Positions 1 through 11,206 of a stretch of DNA of 64,000 nt are shown in pieces. The position numbers and the translations under genes were made by a program. Under the pieces are notes generated by a model, which did no database searches, was not told the origin of the DNA, and saw nothing but the letters and a program-made list of their open reading frames with translations. Every line of letters begins with the position of its first letter. Position 1 is the first letter of the stretch. Origin of the DNA: Saturnia japonica (lineage: Eukaryota > Arthropoda > Insecta > Lepidoptera > Saturniidae). The DNA is taken from the NCBI GenBank assembly GCA_033032175.1, contig CM065310.1:1860001-1924000 (forward strand). The letters run 5' to 3'.

Positions 1-231
1 GAAGGATCATGGGACTTTTCGAGGTTTTAAGCCTCAATTGACTGATGTTAGTGTAGACTGTAGACCAAAATCTATGGGATTTTATGTGAATTTTAGCCCT
101 GAATTGAATATTTCTAATGAGGCCCGGATAATTTATAAATTTATCTCATTGACTCCTAAATTTAATTACAATTTACAACTTATTTTATGTAATAAATTGA
201 CTTCTCATATGGGACTGGCATAGCCATCAGC
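1..231. repeat. Degenerate 35-bp repeat units flanking the LINE
   Basis: Two copies of a roughly 35-bp unit lie at 10-43 and 74-108, and a third follows the LINE fragment at about 1600-1636. All share a core like catgggattttttgtgaatt followed by a segment ending in cctgaattga. The arrangement suggests that the LINE fragment landed in a short tandem repeat. Nothing else is recognised here. Confidence 0.45.
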
Positions 232-1571
232 GATATAATTATTATTATTATATTTGGTAAGACACACTAGCAGCTAATTAGCTGATGCGTGCGTATCAAA
301 TAGCTTGGAGATATCTTCCTTGTCCAATCTGCTCTTAAAGGAGGTTATGGTAGGAGCCATCACAACTTTTTCTGGAAGTTTGTTCCATGCTGTGACCACT
401 CTGTTAGGCAAGAACTGCTTCATTGGGTTTCTTTTTGCTGGGAATTCCCAAAGTTTCAAGGGATGACCTCGTAGGTGTTTATTTTCATTTGACTTAAACA
501 TATCTTTAAGGCTGGGCACATCGTAATAATTAGTGAGGATTTTATAAGTTTCGATTAACCTGCCCCTTTGTCTACGGTGTTCTAGTGTGGTAAGGCCAAG
601 GTTTATGAGGCGCTGTTCATAGGGTAAGTTACGCATTGCATACACCATCTTAGTAGCCCTTCTCTGTACATTTTCAATGAGCTTAATGTCTTTTTTGAAG
701 TAGGATCCCAGATAATATAAGCATGTTCAAGAAGTGGTCTAATATAGGTCTTGTATAACTTTATAAAAGTTTTTGCTGTTAGGAATTTAAATGCCTTGCG
801 AATGATATAAAGGATCGAATTAGTTTTCTTCACAACCCCAAGCACATGAGTTCCCCATTTAAGATCTTTGGATACTGTAACTCCCAAGTAAGTCCCTTTG
901 TGTTTCAACTGCGGTTAATTGTTCACCACCAAGATAGTATATCTGACAAGGATTATTACTACCAATGTGTAGCACGGAGCACTTATTCACATTTAAAGTT
1001 AGAAGCCAGTCATGAGTCCACTTAAAATCGCATTAAGGTCATTCTGTATAGCTCGCCAGTTGCTTCGAGGGTTAGCAAAAAATTTGGTATCATCAGCAAA
1101 AAGCGAAAAAGGTAGTTGCGGAGTACTTTTCAAGTCTGAGAGGAACAAGATAAAGAGCAATGGACCAAGCACCGAACCTTGAGGAACGCCACTGAGGACA
1201 CTTCGCGGATCGGACATGACTTCGCCAATGCGCACCCGAAACGTTCTACCAGAAAGGAAGTCGCATATCAGGCTAAAATGCTTCCACGTATGCCAAGGTG
1301 TTCCAATTTGTGTATGAGGCGTTTCAGAGGAACACGGTCAAATGCCTTCTCATAATCCAAGTAAATGATATCTGTTGGCTGTCCATTACTATGGTTCCGT
1401 GTCCACTCGTTTAAGCAATTTAGTAAATTGGTTGTAACAGATCGTTTTGGGATGAAACCATGCTGCTCATCCAGGGTAATCTTTTCATGTATTAGAAATT
1501 CTCTTATGTGGCAAGCTATCATCATCTCCATGGTTTTGCACAATACACTAGTCAAACTAATGGGCCTATAG
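232..1571 (-). mobile_element. 5'-truncated CR1-like LINE fragment, reverse transcriptase
   Basis: Reading the minus strand, four open segments in order encode the C-terminal half of a non-LTR reverse transcriptase. 1555-1268 has a DEQHGFIPKRSVTTNLL motif and then IIYLDYEKAFDRV, with the first catalytic Asp. 1235-999 has GVPQGSVLGPLLF and the FADD catalytic motif. 908-603 and 648-274 hold the thumb/C-terminal region (YIRPLLEHA, YEQRLINLGL, LEHRRQRG). The segments fall in different frames, so the copy is broken by indels and cannot be functional. The 3' end runs into an ATT-rich microsatellite at 232-252, as is common for CR1-type elements. It lies in the intron upstream of the receptor-like exon at 1734. 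CR1 rather than Jockey is inferred from motif style. Confidence 0.8.
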
Positions 1572-1733
1572 TTTTAATAATGTAATTTTAGAGGAGAATC
1601 CATGGGATTATTTGTGAATATTAGGCCTGAATTGAATAGAGTTTGTTATCACTGGAATTCAACATATTTGTAGAACTTTGCCTTTATGCCTTAAATGCCT
1701 TTTTAAGTATACAACTATTATAATTTTTTTTAG

Positions 1734-1851
1734 GGGCGTGGTGGCTGTAACTATGTCTCTGACGTCACTGGACATTAACCAATGCCCGGACAAGTATTAC
1801 GTTCCAAACGCGTTCAAAGGAACGGATAAGTGTGACAGATCCACCTCTTAT
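1734..1851 (+). CDS. GPR158/CG31760-like ectodomain protein, internal exon
   Basis: A 118-nt exon sits between a polypyrimidine acceptor (ttttttttag) and a consensus donor (gtaagt). Its first base completes a split codon; from 1735 the frame reads through VAVTMSLTSLDINQCPDKYY to a KGTDKCDRSTSY end and closes in phase 0. The pattern LDINQC followed by VPNAF resembles the membrane-proximal Cache/EGF-like segment of GPR158-family receptors (Drosophila CG31760), from memory of the family and not by search. The next exon at 3485 begins in phase 0 with a Cys, so the two join cleanly. Upstream exons lie outside the window. Confidence 0.75.
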
Positions 1852-2305
1852 GTAAGTAATTAGTGTATATTTTATAGTAATATCTATAGTAGGTGTGTTT
1901 ATGGTGACTCTCGGTAGACGACAACTCGACGGTCATGACTGTTTTTCCATGTGCTCAATTATGGTTATATATAAAAAAGGCAATGATTATTCAGCAACTT
2001 GATTAATAAAACATTCTCACAAAACTATAATATATACTACATACACAGTGTTTTTTTTACTAACTTGATTGAATGATTTTGAGTAGTTCTTTGGTGTATC
2101 TTCGTAGTCCAAGTTCAATGCCAATGAAATTAAAATGGGACTACCCTTGAGGGACTCCTTTTCCAACGAAAAATAAATATAAAGAATGGTCTAAATTGGT
2201 TCATAAACAAAGAAGTTAATATGCCTGAACATCCATAAAAAAAAAATACTTTCGAATTGAGAACCGCCTCCTGTTTTTGAAGCCGGTTATATATATACTA
2301 TATAC

Positions 2306-2812
2306 TAGCTGTGCCCGTGGCTTCACTCACGTGGACTACAGAATGCCCGCGCGAATCTTGCACCCCGCTCCCGGGTATTTTAAAGAAAAAAATGCTTATT
2401 GTGGGTGTTCCTTAGAAGATAGATGTATACACTCTCCCGGACATTTTTGTAGATCTTTTTATGTAGTATGTTAATTTGTTATATCTCTTATGGTTTACTC
2501 AGCATAAGCCATTTAAGCGCCCGAATTGATTCACCAAGACCAGTTTTTTTTATTTGTGCGGAACCCTAATTATTTATCTAAAATAAAAGCAGCCTAAGTT
2601 ACTCCCTATATAATCAGCTATCTATCAGTGAACGTCACATCTAAAACGGTCCAACCGTTTCGGAGATTGCCCAGAACAAACAGACAGACAAAAAATTTTA
2701 AAATGGACTTTTTGTTGTAGGTATTGTATATACTTTCCTATGCATTTAGTAAAAAACTGTTATTTTGACATTACAAACAGACACTTCAATTTTATTAAAT
2801 GTATAGATTCAA
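2306..2812 (+). repeat. Dispersed repeat family A, full-length copy
   Basis: This copy opens with tagctgtgcccgtggcttcg and closes with ttttattaaatgtatagat. It holds the internal landmarks seen in all copies: tggtttactcagcataagcc, then gtttcggagattgcccag, then an acagacagacaaaa tract. Other copies are at 19329, 33966, 52508, 61657 and, inverted, 62151. It is about 500 bp with no ORF and looks like a LINE 3' end or a nonautonomous retroposon; the class is not certain. Confidence 0.8.
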
Positions 2813-2879
2813 TGAAGGGTGTTATTTTAACTATCGCCAAATAAATGCACTTTCAATGACCTTATTAATAAGATTTATC

Positions 2880-3153
2880 TATACTAATATTATAAAGAGG
2901 AAAGTATTGATATTTTGTTTGTAATGGAAAAACTCAAAATCTACTGGACCGAATTTAAAAATTCTTTCACCAATATAAAGCTACACTATCAGCGAGTAAC
3001 ATAGGCTATATTATAATTTGAAACATTAATTTATTCCTCATAAAAATGTCGATAGTTTTACACAGAGTATAAAAAATTGCCTAAACGGGTGCGTTGGCGG
3101 TGTTTGTCGTATAAAATTAACACGGGTGAAACCGTCGGGCATAGCTAGTCCCT
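2880..3153 (-). repeat. Dispersed repeat family B, short form
   Basis: Read on the minus strand it opens with tagctatgcccgacggtttc, continues with a cacccgtgttaattttatac segment, and ends near an attagtatagat-type tail. Related short copies are at 17257 and 27791, and longer relatives at 20385, 38262 and 54183. Confidence 0.75.
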
Positions 3154-3272
3154 AAATAAAATAACAGATGTGTCGAATCGAATCACCAAATAATGAAAAA
3201 CGATTTTCTGATACTTCTTCAATATTGTTAGGATCTGGAGCTCACTGTCTCCTGCTGTTTCTTGTCACAAGT

Positions 3273-3289
3273 CTAACCTAACCTAACCC
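3273..3289 (+). repeat. Short interstitial telomere-like CCTAA repeats
   Basis: Three consecutive CCTAA units occur here. The insect telomere repeat is TTAGG, its complement. With only three units it may be chance. Confidence 0.4.
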
Positions 3290-3484
3290 AGCCACATCTT
3301 TCTTGAATTGATCATCTAGCAAATTTATTTGGTCAAATCTTTCTTTTTGTCATCCCCCTTGCAGACCGTTTTCATTAATACAATGACAAAAATATATACT
3401 GGGAATAGATATTATAATAATTAGGCGATACATATTGGTGACGAATATAACCTTAAAAATAAATTGTTATAAAATATATTTTAG

Positions 3485-3739
3485 TGCGTACCAATACTCG
3501 GACGAGGTTTCGAAGCCGGCGGCTATAAGTGCGAGTGCCTCCAGGGCTTCGAGTATCCTTTCGAGGACCCTATAACGTACTACGACGGACAGATAGTCGA
3601 GGCAGAGTTCCAGAACATAATAGCGGACAAGCAGACCCGCCTCGATATGTTCAAGTGTCGGCTGGCGGGCGCGGCCGGTATGCAAAGCAGCTTTTTAATT
3701 TTAATGACTCTCTTAATACTCCTTTTTAAGTTACGATAA
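3485..3739 (+). CDS. GPR158/CG31760-like ectodomain protein, terminal exon
   Basis: The exon opens in phase 0 at CVPILGRGFEAGGYKCECLQ, an EGF-like cysteine pattern, followed by GFEYPFEDPITYYDGQ and a KCRLAGAA end. Read straight through, the frame continues with a hydrophobic run (SSFLILMTLLILLF) and stops at TAA 3737-3739, so the product could end in a membrane or GPI-type tail with no seven-helix domain. Alternatively a donor at 3678 and a strong acceptor at 3758-3759 define an 82-nt intron. Splicing it gives a stop three codons later and a soluble end. A third option is splicing from 3678 to distant seven-helix exons, but none were seen downstream. AT-rich introns often translate as Leu/Phe/Ile, so the tail may be illusory. 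Exon identity is firm; the 3' end is not. Confidence 0.72.
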   Translation, partial: CVPILGRGFEAGGYKCECLQGFEYPFEDPITYYDGQIVEAEFQNIIADKQTRLDMFKCRLAGAAGMQSSFLILMTLLILLFKLR

Positions 3740-4729
3740 GTATGTTTTTTGTATTTCAGGTGATAATTAAACAGAAAGTCAATTAAGCACTACACTGCTG
3801 GCCAAATGAAAAGAACCGTATGTATATTATTTTTGTATGAAAAATATATGTATTTACATTGTATATTTACATATATGACTTTCGGTACATGCGATACTTT
3901 TCAGTTGGATGGTAGTGATTATTTAAATCAGCTGTATTTTTAGATGAGTTCATGGTTATTTCTATGTTACGTTAGGATACACAAAGGAGGAGAGTTCACT
4001 AATTAGCCGTGTTCAAAATAGAAGAGTTCCGACAAAATCTCATCAAATCTCATACACATTAGAAAGAATGGGTATTAAATAAAAATGTCAAGTCAACTTT
4101 TGAATTTAGAGCATATACATATTTACAGATAACATTTTATATGAAATATACCTGTTTTGATTCACAATGATTGATAAATCAGTATTAGTACTTAAGTATT
4201 TAGTGTCATATAGCAAAATACATAGACATATCAAACTAAGAACTATAAATAGTGCGAAGAGAAAGGGGGTTCCACCATATCTTGCAAAACGTCACCAAAG
4301 AGGGGGTCCAAATTTAAAAAAAAGTACGTAGTTAATGGATTTCCTATTCCATGTAAAGAAGAATGTTGACTAGTTATCGCAAACAGTACACTGCCGGCCG
4401 AACGTGTATTTTATTTATTATAAATAATAAGAAATTCAAAATTTGTCGTTTTTTGGATACGGTGCTTTTTCTTTCCTTGGCAGTAATCATCGACAGTTTA
4501 CTAAATTTAGGCGTTTTGATTATTACTAGGCAAGTTAGTCCGATGAATATATTGATGGAACCCTGTCTCTCGATAGTACACCACTGTCTTAATCTGCACA
4601 ATATCTACAATATATGTATATGCGCAATATTTAATTTTGCTATTCAAACATCATATAAATATTTTTTCTATATTGATAAATGATTAAAGTGTAATTTATT
4701 TTTGAAATATTTGAGATATACTACTACTA
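3740..4729. other. Spacer after the receptor-like gene
   Basis: An ATTAAA polyadenylation-like hexamer is at 3766-3771, shortly after the stop. The rest is AT-rich with no recognised gene. The 106-codon frame at 4363-4683 has AT-driven composition and no motif. Confidence 0.4.
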
Positions 4730-4967
4730 TACGACTGTTCGAGGTCCTGGGTTTCCTATTGTATGTCGAGCAAAGTGCTATTGGGATTTTCTATGAAATT
4801 CTCAGTAGCAGCTCGGAGTTGGGCTTTGTGTCCGATTAATGACAATAGGCTCGCCCCATATTATATGGGGAACCTAAAATATACCCGCCGAACTGCGGGT
4901 GTACACTAGTACACCTCTGCCTAACCCTTCGGGGATACGGGTGTGATGGTATGTTATGTTATGAGAC
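4730..4967 (+). mobile_element. tRNA-derived SINE, family C
   Basis: A degraded tRNA-like head (ggtcctgggtttcctattg, the B-box region) is followed by the family body: cagtagcagctcggagttgg, aataggctcgcccc and cctctgcctaacccttcggg. It ends gtgatggtatgttatg. Copies are also at 16196 (-), 26880 (+), 27428 (-) and 59767 (+). Confidence 0.8.
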
Positions 4968-7959
4968 ATTTGTCAAAATACTCCATCGAATATTAATTTT
5001 TATAGAAGATTGAATTGAATTTTGTGTACACATATCCCTGGGTTACTGTAGATAAAAAAAATTCTTCTAGCCCTTTTCCAACCTAAGTCCCACCTGAGCT
5101 ACTACAATTTGCTTTCTTCTCCCACTCTCTCATATTAACTGGCATATCAGTTTTTCCATCTATTAAACACATTTCATTCTGCACACAATCCGTCCATACA
5201 TTCTTCGATCTTCATGTACTACAATATCCGTCCACCTTCATACTTAAACTCTTCTAGTTATGAGGCAAAGGTAAAGATAAACTTTTTGACTTAAGCAATC
5301 TCACTATATTGAATACATTTTGTGTAATTGAATTCATTTTTCCATATTTTTCTTAGTAATTGCAAATTTTGATATACATATTTATAATGAATAATAATAA
5401 TTTGTTCATTAAAATAGACTGAATAAATGTCAGAATCTCTAAGAGTTTACCTGTAAATGTAGCACTAAATGGATAGATTATAATATAACCTTTTTTAAAT
5501 GAAAGCATGGTCTTATGTAAGGCAGCAATATATAATTTTACTTAGTTTATATTTATTAAGAGAATTTAAGAAATACATTCGAGATTCATTCTATATACAA
5601 TGAACCGAATATGTTTAAGTATGTTATATACAATTAATAATATTTAAATAATAGGTTCAAAATGTTCATAAAAGTTATGTCAAAAATAAATTTACTGCGT
5701 ATCATGAGATAAGACAACAGTTACAATTCAGGTTTTTTTTTTGTTACTGAAACTAGAAGCACATGAATGGTCCTGTTAATGGTTGCATTTTTTCATACAT
5801 TTTTAAAGAGCACAAACATTGGTGGTCTTAAAAGTTTTAAAATATTTAAATGTAATTTAGTGTATTGGCGACAGGCCACTGGCTTCCATTTAAAAAATAA
5901 ATAAATACAATATGTTTCCAACCATACTAAATATATGAAAGTGATTTCTCTCACGGCTGCCACAATGCATGACGTAGTGCTCATTATTACAATTTGATTG
6001 TTTGAAAATCCCATAGCATCGATTGTTTTGTAAAAGAACTATCTATGAATCGATTGTTTCCTGGTAAGTACCTTTCTTAATATCTGGACGATCGAGCTGT
6101 GCTTGGGTGCCTTGAAAATAATAAAGGTCATGTGCATAAACAGCTGTAGCGCAAAGGTCATTCACCTCACGTATTCTAACGATGCACCAATTGTATGGAA
6201 ACGTAAAGAAATACTATTAGAAAGAGACACTTGACACTTTCCTGTAATGCAGGAAAGATAGCTCTATGTAGGCGAGACGTTGCCGTCTCGAGTACGTTAT
6301 ATGTACTGGTAAGTAGCTTCATGAAAGAATCTGTTACACAGAGTAATGTGAATTTTATTTTATATTTTTACGAACTATATTTTTTTATTGTTATATATGG
6401 GTTATTTAATTTTTTAAATGTCGTGAATGTGGTGCGCTTACGACAAGACATCCATATATTGGATCGGGTCATTGTCAGCTGTTTATATTTTTCTTGGCAC
6501 GCAGTATAATATCGTCTCTAACAAGGTAAAAAACCTAACGATAGTTTTATGAGAATGATTTTTATTTTAAGAGATAGCTTTTACGTTAGTACATAACATA
6601 ACATAAGTAAATAAAAACTCAAATTAAATCGTTAAGTTAGTTTATGAAGATTTAATTTTAATAAAAGATTTAAGTTTTACAATATTGTTTACTGAAATTA
6701 TTGTTACATTCCATAGTAATGACTGCATTTATATTATAGAATAATCACAATTAACAACATATATTTTAGTTTCTTTGTTAATATCGAAATTTAAATACAA
6801 ATCCAGCCATGTGTTAATTCTGTTGTAACAGGAAATAATCGATAGAATTTCTATTATATTTTCGGGTTATTATAATAAGTTAATATGATTCAACAGCAAA
6901 AAATATATTACAATTATTTATTTTCTGTACTATATGTATCTGTTTTCGATATTTTTTTTTTTTATTATTGCAATTATGTTTAGTGAGAAAAAATAACTCG
7001 TTTGATTAATGTTTTTGCATCAATAAAAAAAAATAAGTTTTAGAATTTAACAGATCTGTGAAGTCAAAAATTGTATTTTGTAATATTTTTTTACAGCGGC
7101 ATATGTAAAAATATAAACAATGTATCTATTTTATGTACAGATATTGCGTGTTATATGTATGTGTATCATTTTTAATGTTTATGATTTCTTTTACAGTTTT
7201 TTTTTATCTGTGTGTTTTGTGTATGTAGGTTAGTCTTTATATGATGTGTTCTCAAAAACCGTCCATTTATGTGCCTTTTATACATTTTGTAATTACATTT
7301 TATTTTCAAAGTAACGTGTGTAGTTTTATTGACTTGAGACGTAGAGATCCTCTGGAATACTGTGAAAATAAGATTGAATAAGTATATTATGAGAGTTATT
7401 TTTTTTTTAATTCTATTTTAGAGAAATTGCGATTATACTATAGTCCGACAAGTTCGTGCGCGACTTTCCTATTGTGACTCGGACGATAATAGAGGCAGGT
7501 AACGTAGCGGGGAAGGAAATACGTGCAGTAACATGACGTAGTGAAATTGGACATTAAAGTAAACAGTATCACGTCTTCATACAAACGGCCGAAAAGACAT
7601 AAGTACTTCGAAATCTTGGTAAACTTCGGTATACAATAGTCGCGAGTGTGCAAGAGTTACGTAATTTATAACTAACGATGAAATATTATATTACCCAATA
7701 CCCTACCTACTTACATCCTAGAATTTAAAATTGGTTTTGATATATTTAAACAAAAAATAAATTATATTTTATTTAAAAAAAAATGTACATCCCCTTCTTA
7801 CTAACTCAAAACAACTTTTGAAACTAGAAATAAAACATAAGTAGAAATAATTTAAATTAAAAATGACAAAATTCGCAGTAATATATTTTCGTGAAAAGAC
7901 AATTTAATATATCTAGCATTATTAAATACGTAAAAGTAGGTAGCCCAATAAACACAATC
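4968..7959. other. AT-rich spacer without recognised genes
   Basis: I see no gene here. 5040-5270 is CT-rich and may be an old LINE 3' end. 6076-6112 carries the 'atatctgg..gaccgagctgtgct' signature also seen at 14505. A 7-bp perfect hairpin (cgagacg, loop ttgc) lies at 6273-6290. 7440-7660 is less AT-rich but has no recognisable product on either strand. Confidence 0.4.
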
Positions 7960-8760
7960 AAGGATGAAGTCCTAGTGCGAGTTTATCTACCGAGCGGCTG
8001 CGGGTAATTATTTCAAGAACACTGCCAAAACAAAAATATTGTTTACTTTGGTGTATTGCAGGGTTCACAACCTAAAGTTATCGTATTAGCAACATCGAAA
8101 TTACATTTGTCTTTGCCGTACTGTGAAGCGATAATCGGGTCCTTTACGCGTGCCGAGAAGAAATATTTATGCAGGTTGGCATGACAGCGGCGACCGCCGA
8201 TGGATTTAGTTTTTTCGGTGGTCGCCGTTGTGTTTGGATTGTGCTGTGCTTACTATCAGGGAATGTATCGTCAATGTGCCGAGCTATTAGAAGAAAAAAA
8301 CTACTTTACCAATTTCTGTTCCAGAGGACCTATTTTTGAATTCATAGAATGTTAAAATTATCGCATTGTCATATAATTTGAAAATCTGCTATCGTACGAC
8401 AGCATGCAATTGTACATGTACTATAATTATCGTACGGTTGTGAACCCTGGTGCACTGTGTAGTGTAGTGACGTAATGGCGTGCTACCTCGTCGCCGCTAC
8501 GTGTGTCGCTGCATTTGGACGGTCGCGCACGAACTTGTCGAAATATAGAGGCGTCTATTCGAAAACTTGCGTAATATCCGCCATAGCGACGTGTCGCGTT
8601 TCGAGATCAGCCGGTATATATCCAGTAATCAAGCGGATGGTTAGATCTCCACTATCACCACTACCATGTTACATAGCGATAAAACCGTCACAGTAACTCT
8701 TGATTTATTGCGTTTTAGGATCAGATAAGCAATATCTCGGTAGTCGACATTATTTTTGGA
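7960..8760 (-). repeat. Family H repeat, diverged fragments
   Basis: Pieces such as gacagcggcgaccgccgatg (8184-8203) and the gcgacgtgtcgcgtttcgag region around 8586 are reverse-strand relatives of the sequence that forms the tandem array at 16596-17162 and of copies near 21040, 50580, 51225, 61480 and 63775. No coding potential beyond chance frames was recognised. Confidence 0.5.
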
Positions 8761-8840
8761 TTTTACTGTTCTTACCATCAGGGACTACCGTAAATTATTG
8801 GGTTGTACTGTGCCTACCATAAGGGACTATCGTAAATTTT

Positions 8841-8900
8841 TAACTAACTTCAAAAAAAGTAGGAGGTTCTTAATTCGAATGTAAGTATATTTTTAATGTG
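8841..8900 (+). repeat. Family K fragment
   Basis: The stretch aacttcaaaaaaagtaggag followed by ttcttaattcgaatgtaag matches the start of the longer family K copies at 38166 and 59396. Confidence 0.5.
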
Positions 8901-8915
8901 TAACAGGTAGCCGGG

Positions 8916-9587
8916 GAAGCGCGCGAGGTCGTGGAGTTGGCCGTCAGATGGTACCAACCATTAGCAACCCATATTTCGAGAGGTCAGCCAACAATGTGTG
9001 CGAGTATGTGACGAGAAAATGAAAGAGAAATAGAGAAGGAGAACGCATCAGCTGTGCGCTTTAGTACTGTGTATAAAGTGTGCCGTTGTATACACTAATT
9101 TATATGTGTAAACTATAATAAGTCGGATGCTACAGATCATATGCGAGAAATGTAAGGCGAGATCGTTTTTTACATGGTTCGAACACCTATATTTACAACA
9201 TCTTTTACACAACTAACAACTTCACCTGAGTAATTTTTTAATGGAATTTTTACGAACTTGTTTTCTCTAAGTACGTTTTATAACTTTGTCGACTATTACT
9301 CATTAACTTGTAAAGCCTACATAAAGGAATCACGCGAGTTGAATGCAGAGTTAAGGAATTAGATATTGCTGTGACATAAATAAGAGTTATTGCTGTCGAT
9401 AATGAGGAAATCGAAAAATTTCAAACTTGTTTTTAATTTAACATTAACATTTTGAGTAAGGTAACGAAAAAACAAGCTAATAATTTATCGTTTTGTTTAT
9501 CAACGGCTGGCTGGCTGACGGTACGAACTTCTCGGAAAATGCTTTGGTACCGCCTGGCGGCCAATTCTACCACCGCGCGCTCATTGG
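8916..9587. mobile_element. Possible DNA transposon with ~85-bp inverted ends
   Basis: The left arm at 8916-9000 (gcgcgcgag, ggagttggccgtcag, atggtaccaa) reappears inverted at 9503-9587 (ggtaccgcctggcgg, ccaattctaccaccgcgcgc). The roughly 500-bp interior has no transposase frame, so this would be a nonautonomous element. Target duplication is not resolved. Confidence 0.5.
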
Positions 9588-9812
9588 TCAATTAAAAAAA
9601 ATAGCACAAGCATGCAGTTTATCTACTGTTGAATGAATATTGCAGACTTTAATTAGTTTATAGAACTAATTTCAAACGAACAGCATTCCTGAGGCCAGTT
9701 ATTAACACGTTTTTACTTCTAAGGATTGAGTTGCAATGTCTCCTGTGCCAGTGCTTGTTACTAATCACAACGTTTGCACAGCGGAATACAGTAAGTAACA
9801 TGAACTCTGTTA

Positions 9813-10020
9813 GGAGTTTTTGGCGGGATTTCAAACTGTAAGGTAGTAGTGGTTTTCGTTTTTTGTTAATAACATTGTGTTGTTTGACCCTATATTGTGT
9901 AATACGGGTGGAATTTTGCATAATAAACATTGCTTATTGTGCACAAGTGGATTGGAAATAATAACATGCACCATGAATAACATTCTAAGTAGCCACCATC
10001 TTGTTATTATACTAAAATTG
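9813..10020 (+). repeat. Family D retroposon, partial copy
   Basis: It starts ggagtttttggcgggattt, then ttgaccctatattgtgtaat, then tagccaccatcttg, matching the D copies at 11207 and 40301. The 3' (AAG)n tail is missing. Confidence 0.65.
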
Positions 10021-10050
10021 TCATAAAATAGTATACTCTTTCACTCGATA

Positions 10051-10176
10051 ATGGAAATTTCAATAAAGAGGAAGTCAGGAAGAGGAACTCTGTTACTTTA
10101 TGGTAGAAATACATATGGCAGAGGTGATCCTCATTTGAAACTAACTTATGATATACATTTCTTCCACTTTGTCTAG
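10051..10176 (+). CDS. Short ORF, possible FLYWCH-like remnant
   Basis: A 41-codon frame from ATG to TAG reads KRKSGRGTLLLYGRNTYGR in its centre. The spacing S-x-x-G-x-x-x-L-L-x-Y-G-x-x-Y is reminiscent of the first half of a FLYWCH zinc finger, but the Cys/His half is absent. It could be a decayed exon or chance; it lies just after a family D copy. A comparison with FLYWCH families would decide. Confidence 0.2.
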   Translation: MEISIKRKSGRGTLLLYGRNTYGRGDPHLKLTYDIHFFHFV

Positions 10177-10228
10177 TAGTAGCGTATTGTTATAGACAAT
10201 AAATAAAATTAATCAAGATAGACTATAA

Positions 10229-10357
10229 CTACCTTCTTGCTACGTACTTGTCTTCCAAAAATCTGCTCCTCAGGTAAACCAAAGCTCCAATTACGCCGAA
10301 GTATATTACAATATACAAGAGCATGTAAAATACAACCAACACGCGAAGTAAACCCAT
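10229..10357 (-). CDS. Candidate 42-aa single-span membrane micropeptide
   Basis: On the minus strand an ATG in good context (gtaccATGG) opens a 42-codon frame ending TAG. The product starts MGLLR, has one hydrophobic segment of about 22-25 residues (LVVFYMLLYIVIYFGVIGAL), then a charged tail (YLRSRFLEDKYVARR). This layout (short N-terminus, one helix, basic C-terminus) is typical of small integral membrane proteins; I do not recognise a family. An acceptor-like 'atacag' lies 14 bases before the ATG, so the 5' UTR may be spliced. It lies divergently from MPC1, about 1.5 kb away. No clear AATAAA follows. Conservation in other Lepidoptera is the decisive test. Confidence 0.4.
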   Translation of the reverse strand: MGLLRVLVVFYMLLYIVIYFGVIGALVYLRSRFLEDKYVARR

Positions 10358-11199
10358 GGTACAATATGACTGTATAGTGTAACTATTTATGTTCATATTT
10401 AAAAAAATATTTTATTACGGTTTATTCATTTTATATTAGATAATAATTACCTACATATTTATAAACGGTTTTATTGATAAATATACATTTACGAGGAATC
10501 AGTGTCAGTGAATTGGCGACAGTGGATGTCGGATGATGTTTGTCTCTCGGTAGAGAATCTTACGTTGTATTGTATAATGTATTCTCTTTGGTAGAAGAAA
10601 GTAGTATATTCTTTGATGTTTGTTTTTTTTTTGTTTGTTAACCATTTAAGTTTCCCGCACAGACGAGACGGTCGTTTAACTCGTAAGTTTTTGTTTTGTG
10701 TAAATATAATATGTTTTTCGGTATTGCGTATAATAGGTATATAATAATAATTATATTCGTTAACTTCTATGTCCTTATTTAGCTTATTAAGTATTTTTAT
10801 TCAAACCCATAAATTTTATTTAGTCTCATTTAAAATAAAATTTATACAAAATGACAAAATACTTACATACCATAGATTATTAATAGGTAAGTATAGGTTG
10901 TAGCTCGCGGTTGAAGGAACGCGGAAACCAATAATTTAATATATGTTACATATAAAAAGAATTATTGAAATAATACAACAATAATGAAATAAACTAAAAA
11001 TTTCAGTGACCGTGTCACGTGTTGGAACCAATAATTTTGTTTCTAAGGCAATAGATATTTTATCTAATTTAATTATTTTTTCTGTTTATTGTAAAATGCA
11101 CGTCAAAATTAAATGCAGCTTGTCATTAATTTTAATTTGCCTCAGCTGGTCATAATCAGGAATCGGAACATAAAGAACAAAAGGAACAACAAATAGACA
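10358..11199. other. Spacer upstream of the micropeptide and MPC1
   Basis: AT-rich, no recognised gene. The slightly GC-richer stretch at 10500-10700 could include the promoter of the minus-strand micropeptide, but nothing specific supports this. Confidence 0.3.
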
Positions 11200-11206
11200 A
11201 GTATGA

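Larger units (their letters stand above)
1852..3484 (+). other. Intron of the receptor-like gene
   Basis: This 1.6-kb intron runs from gtaagt to a tttag acceptor. It contains a family A repeat, an inverted family B repeat and three telomere-like CCTAA units; the remainder is AT-rich and unrecognised. Confidence 0.65.

Noticed and set aside
3273..3289. Internal telomere repeat / chromosome fusion scar
   Set aside because: Only three CCTAA units; too short to support a fusion.
6253..6308. 56-nt exon-like block between a cag acceptor and a gtaagt donor, phase-compatible with the exon ending at 3677
   Set aside because: No recognisable protein, contains a 7-bp hairpin, and the receptor-like frame already ends at 3739; splice-like ends alone are weak evidence.
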